This document shows, piece by piece, positions 61,878 to 64,000 of a stretch of DNA of 64,000 bases. The stretch's first letter is position 1. Every line of letters starts with the position of its first letter. Made by a program: the position numbers and the translations under genes. Under the pieces are notes generated by a model. That model did not search any database. It was not told where the DNA came from and saw only the letters and a program-made list of their open reading frames with translations. The stretch is from Microbulbifer sp. VAAF005. GTDB taxonomy: Bacteria > Pseudomonadota > Gammaproteobacteria > Pseudomonadales > Cellvibrionaceae. The stretch lies in contig NZ_CP120233.1 of the NCBI RefSeq assembly GCF_030012985.1, forward strand, positions 2,215,001 to 2,279,000, read 5' to 3'.

Positions 61878-62405
61878 TCACACGCTCAGGCGGCCACGAC
61901 GAAAACGACTGCGCGCACCGCCAGCGGTAAATACCAGGGTTTGCTCGGTATGCATATGACACAGAGCCACGGCCAGCGCATCGGCGGCATCCTCCTGGGG
62001 CGACGCAGGTAGGGACAGCAGGGTTTTCACCATGTGCTGGACCTGCAATTTATCCGCTCCACCGTTGCCGACCACTGCCTGCTTCACTTTGCGAGCTTCA
62101 TATTCGGCTACTGCCAGACCACTATTTGCCCCTGCCACAATAGCTGCCCCCCGGGCCTGTCCCAATTTCAGGGCGGAGCCGGCGCTCTTGGACATAAAAA
62201 CATTTTCAATTGCCATCTGAGCAGGCTGGTATTGCTGGGCGATCTGGCTCACTGCATCAAAAATCAGTTTGAGGCGCTCAGGCAGGGCACCTTCGGGAAT
62301 ACGAATCACCCCACTGGCCACATAGCGAGCCTTGCCCCGCTCCACATCGATAATTCCATAGCCCGTTTTTCGCGAGCCGGGGTCAATACCCAGGATTCGG
62401 GTCAA
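61878..62405 (-). CDS. ruvC: Crossover junction endodeoxyribonuclease RuvC
   Basis: RuvC cuts Holliday junctions. With the TTG at 62405 (GGGGAG seven bases upstream) the protein has 175 residues and starts [18 protein letters not shown], placing the first catalytic Asp at residue 8; an upstream TTG at 62420 is possible but has no ribosome binding site. Further acidic catalytic residues are in [19 protein letters not shown] and the C-terminal [16 protein letters not shown]. Followed by ruvA in the standard ruvCAB order. Confidence 0.95.
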   Translation of the reverse strand: MTRILGIDPGSRKTGYGIIDVERGKARYVASGVIRIPEGALPERLKLIFDAVSQIAQQYQPAQMAIENVFMSKSAGSALKLGQARGAAIVAGANSGLAVAEYEARKVKQAVVGNGGADKLQVQHMVKTLLSLPASPQEDAADALAVALCHMHTEQTLVFTAGGARSRFRRGRLSV

Positions 62406-62506
62406 AAGGCAGCTCCCCAAATATCTGTATGTTTATATAGTGGTGGGAGTGTCCCAAGGTGAACAGGAAGCGTCAAGGGAGGGGGAGTAAGAAGGGCTTG
62501 AAAAGA

Positions 62507-62538
62507 TAAAAAACCAGAGGCGGGACAGTAGCCGCCTC
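62507..62538 (-). terminator. Terminator of yebC
   Basis: On the minus strand GAGGCGG and CCGCCTC form a 7-bp stem, 18 bases past the yebC stop, followed by TGGTTTTTTATC. Together with the start site of ruvC beyond it, this separates yebC from ruvCAB. Confidence 0.75.
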
Positions 62539-62555
62539 CAGTTACGGAACCGGCT

Positions 62556-63299
62556 TTAGCCCAGCTCCTCCATCACCTCTGCCGGAATATCCGCATTGGT
62601 GTAAACGTTTTGCACATCATCCAAGTCTTCCAGCATCTCGATCAGAGCGAGTACTTTTTCAGCACCGTCTTTATCCAGCGGAATCGTGGTGGACGGAATC
62701 ATGGCAATTTCGGCACTGTCCGGGGTAAAACCAGCTGCAACCAGGGCGTCCTTAACCGTCAGGTAGTCCTGGAATTCAGTGGTAACTTCAACACTGCCGT
62801 CATCGTTGGATTCGATATCCTCAGCCCCGGCTTCGAGAGCTGCGTCCATCAACGCATCTTCATCCACTCCGGTCTCGTAGAACATCTGACCTTTGCGGGT
62901 AAACAGATAGCTAACGGAACCGTCGGTACCCAGGTTGCCACCGCGCTTGGTGAAGGCGTGACGCACTTCAGCCACGGTGCGGTTGCGGTTGTCAGTCAGG
63001 CACTCCACCAGGACCGCTACACCACCAACGCCGTAGCCCTCGTAAACTACGGCTTCGTAGTTTTCACCATCCGCATTGCCGGCGCCACGGGCGATAGCTT
63101 TGTCGATGGTGTCGCGCTTCATATTGGCGCCCAAAGCCTTATCGATAGTGGCGCGCAGCGCCGGGTTATCGTCCGGGTTTGGACCCGATTTGGCGGCTAC
63201 CGTCAACTCGCGAATGATCTTGGTAAAGACCTTGCCCCGCTTGGCATCCTGAGCTGCTTTGCGGTGCTTAATATTGGCCCATTTACTATGTCCGGCCAT
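62556..63299 (-). CDS. yebC: YebC/PmpR family transcriptional regulator / translation factor
   Basis: A 247-residue cytoplasmic protein starting [20 protein letters not shown], the invariant family opening. [20 protein letters not shown] and [18 protein letters not shown] are the central blocks. YebC proteins were long annotated as DNA-binding regulators and are now also linked to translation of difficult peptide sequences. The gene sits between aspS and ruvC, its usual place. Confidence 0.96.
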   Translation of the reverse strand: MAGHSKWANIKHRKAAQDAKRGKVFTKIIRELTVAAKSGPNPDDNPALRATIDKALGANMKRDTIDKAIARGAGNADGENYEAVVYEGYGVGGVAVLVECLTDNRNRTVAEVRHAFTKRGGNLGTDGSVSYLFTRKGQMFYETGVDEDALMDAALEAGAEDIESNDDGSVEVTTEFQDYLTVKDALVAAGFTPDSAEIAMIPSTTIPLDKDGAEKVLALIEMLEDLDDVQNVYTNADIPAEVMEELG

Positions 63300-63322
63300 T
63301 TTCCGTCTCTCTTCAGTCAGTG

Positions 63323-63400
63323 CGTAGGATGAGCCAAAGAGCGAAGCGAATCGCCCATCACTACGATTGGATAGGCCCGCTTCGCTCGGCCCATCGGGGA
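63323..63400. repeat. Palindromic intergenic repeat (REP-like) between aspS and yebC
   Basis: GAGCGAAGCG (63339-63348) and CGCTTCGCTC (63378-63387) are perfect inverted arms. GTAGGATGAGC near 63324 and GCCCATCACTAC near 63353 are a second, imperfect pair, and GGCCCATC ends the block. The pattern of GTAGGATGGGC with GCGAAGCG is one I recall as a common dispersed repeat in gammaproteobacterial genomes. Confidence 0.55.
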
Positions 63401-63404
63401 AAAA

Positions 63405-64000
63405 TCAGCTGATTTTTTCTTCTTTTTGTCGCAGGCGAATACTCAGCTCACGCAGTTGTTTCGCATCTACAGCACCCGGGGCATCTGTCATCACACAGGC
63501 GGCGCTCTGGGTTTTCGGGAAAGCGATAACATCGCGAATAGAGTCACTGCCGGTCATCAACATCACCAGGCGATCCAGGCCAAAGGCCAGGCCACCGTGG
63601 GGCGGCGCACCGTATTTAAGCGCATCCAGCAGGAAGCCGAACTTCTCGCGCTGCTCTTCAGCATCGATACCCAGGATGCGGAATACCGCTTCCTGCATCA
63701 ACTGGTCGTGGATACGAACAGAACCACCGCCCAGTTCGGTGCCGTTAAGTACCATATCGTAAGCGCGGGAAAGTGCTTCGAGCGGATTCTTTTCCAACTC
63801 TTCCGGGGTACAGGAAGGCGCAGTGAAGGGGTGGTGCAACGCAGTCAGGCTGCCGTCGTCATTTTCTTCAAACATTGGAAAGGCGACAACCCACAAAGGC
63901 GCCCACTCGCTGGTGTACAGATCCAGGTCTTCACCCAGCTTGCAGCGCAATGCACCCAGGGCTTCGGAGACAATCTTGGCCTTGTCCGAGCCGAAGAAAA
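63405..64000 (-). CDS. aspS: Aspartate-tRNA ligase, C-terminal part (5' end outside window)
   Basis: The last 197 or so residues of class II AspRS. The frame is open to the window edge and reads [18 protein letters not shown] just inside it. [20 protein letters not shown] is from the bacterial insertion/active-site region, and motif 3 is [18 protein letters not shown], with the ATP-binding Arg. The C-terminus ends LRQKEEKIS. An apparent start at 63950 is only an internal Met. Confidence 0.97.
   Translation of the reverse strand, partial: FFGSDKAKIVSEALGALRCKLGEDLDLYTSEWAPLWVVAFPMFEENDDGSLTALHHPFTAPSCTPEELEKNPLEALSRAYDMVLNGTELGGGSVRIHDQLMQEAVFRILGIDAEEQREKFGFLLDALKYGAPPHGGLAFGLDRLVMLMTGSDSIRDVIAFPKTQSAACVMTDAPGAVDAKQLRELSIRLRQKEEKIS

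Noticed and set aside
63405..63950. Taking the Met at 63950 as the start of a short protein
   Set aside because: The frame continues without a stop to the window edge and the upstream residues match aspartyl-tRNA synthetase, so it is an internal Met.

Overview
The window reads as a chromosomal segment of a marine gammaproteobacterium. The Tol-Pal/ruvABC/yebC/aspS block, bamC-dapA, FabV as enoyl reductase, MiaE, and a class GN ('marine proteobacterial') sortase with its von Willebrand-type target fit the Cellvibrionales, Microbulbifer-like lineage. That placement is inferred from gene content and recognised families, not from a database search. Most of the window is ordinary core genome with dense coding, broken by a few accessory stretches.

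Layout: 1-2.9 kb, bamC, dapA and lpxL (all minus). 3-4.4 kb, a DUF2789 protein and a frameshifted aldo/keto reductase. 4.5-8.1 kb, fabV diverging from an acyl-CoA thioesterase, miaE and a DUF2238 membrane protein. 8.1-12.8 kb, an Lrp/AsnC regulator diverging from a class V PLP enzyme, then a SulP anion transporter coupled to a tandem UspA protein. 13.0-21.2 kb, a MacAB-like exporter cluster (HlyD-type adaptor, ATPase, two FtsX-like permeases, an exported DUF4440-like protein) followed by its probable own sigma-54 response regulator and histidine kinase; a near-consensus sigma-54 promoter and a cluster of CGGACA sites stand in front of the first gene. 21.5-30 kb, an M6 metalloprotease, a Tat-exported HiPIP, and an AraC regulator facing an RND efflux operon. 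30-32 kb, small orphan lipoproteins and a 265-bp MITE-like palindromic element. 32-36.4 kb, aceEF, with a perfect GntR/FadR-type palindrome upstream. 36.8-39.8 kb, the GN sortase and its target. 39.9-46.6 kb, purC, a PerM-like permease, a TusA-like protein, bepA, nadA and an LhgO-like oxidoreductase.

46.8-52.5 kb is the most unusual stretch. Four tandem paralogous secreted proteins are built almost entirely of curlin-like repeats (Q-x-G-x-x-N-x5-Q, about 24-residue period, 11 to 22 repeats each), with no Csg secretion or nucleation gene nearby. From 53.2 kb to the end come two tRNA-Lys genes, queC, queE, cpoB, pal, tolB, tolA, tolR, tolQ, ybgC, ruvB, ruvA, ruvC, yebC and the 3' part of aspS, all on the minus strand.

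A data-quality signal runs through the window. Five genes (aldo/keto reductase, sortase target, one curlin-repeat protein, cpoB, ruvB) are each broken by the apparent loss of exactly one base in a G/C homopolymer of 5 or 7. Restoring one base repairs every one of them, so I read these as probable sequencing or assembly errors rather than real pseudogenes.
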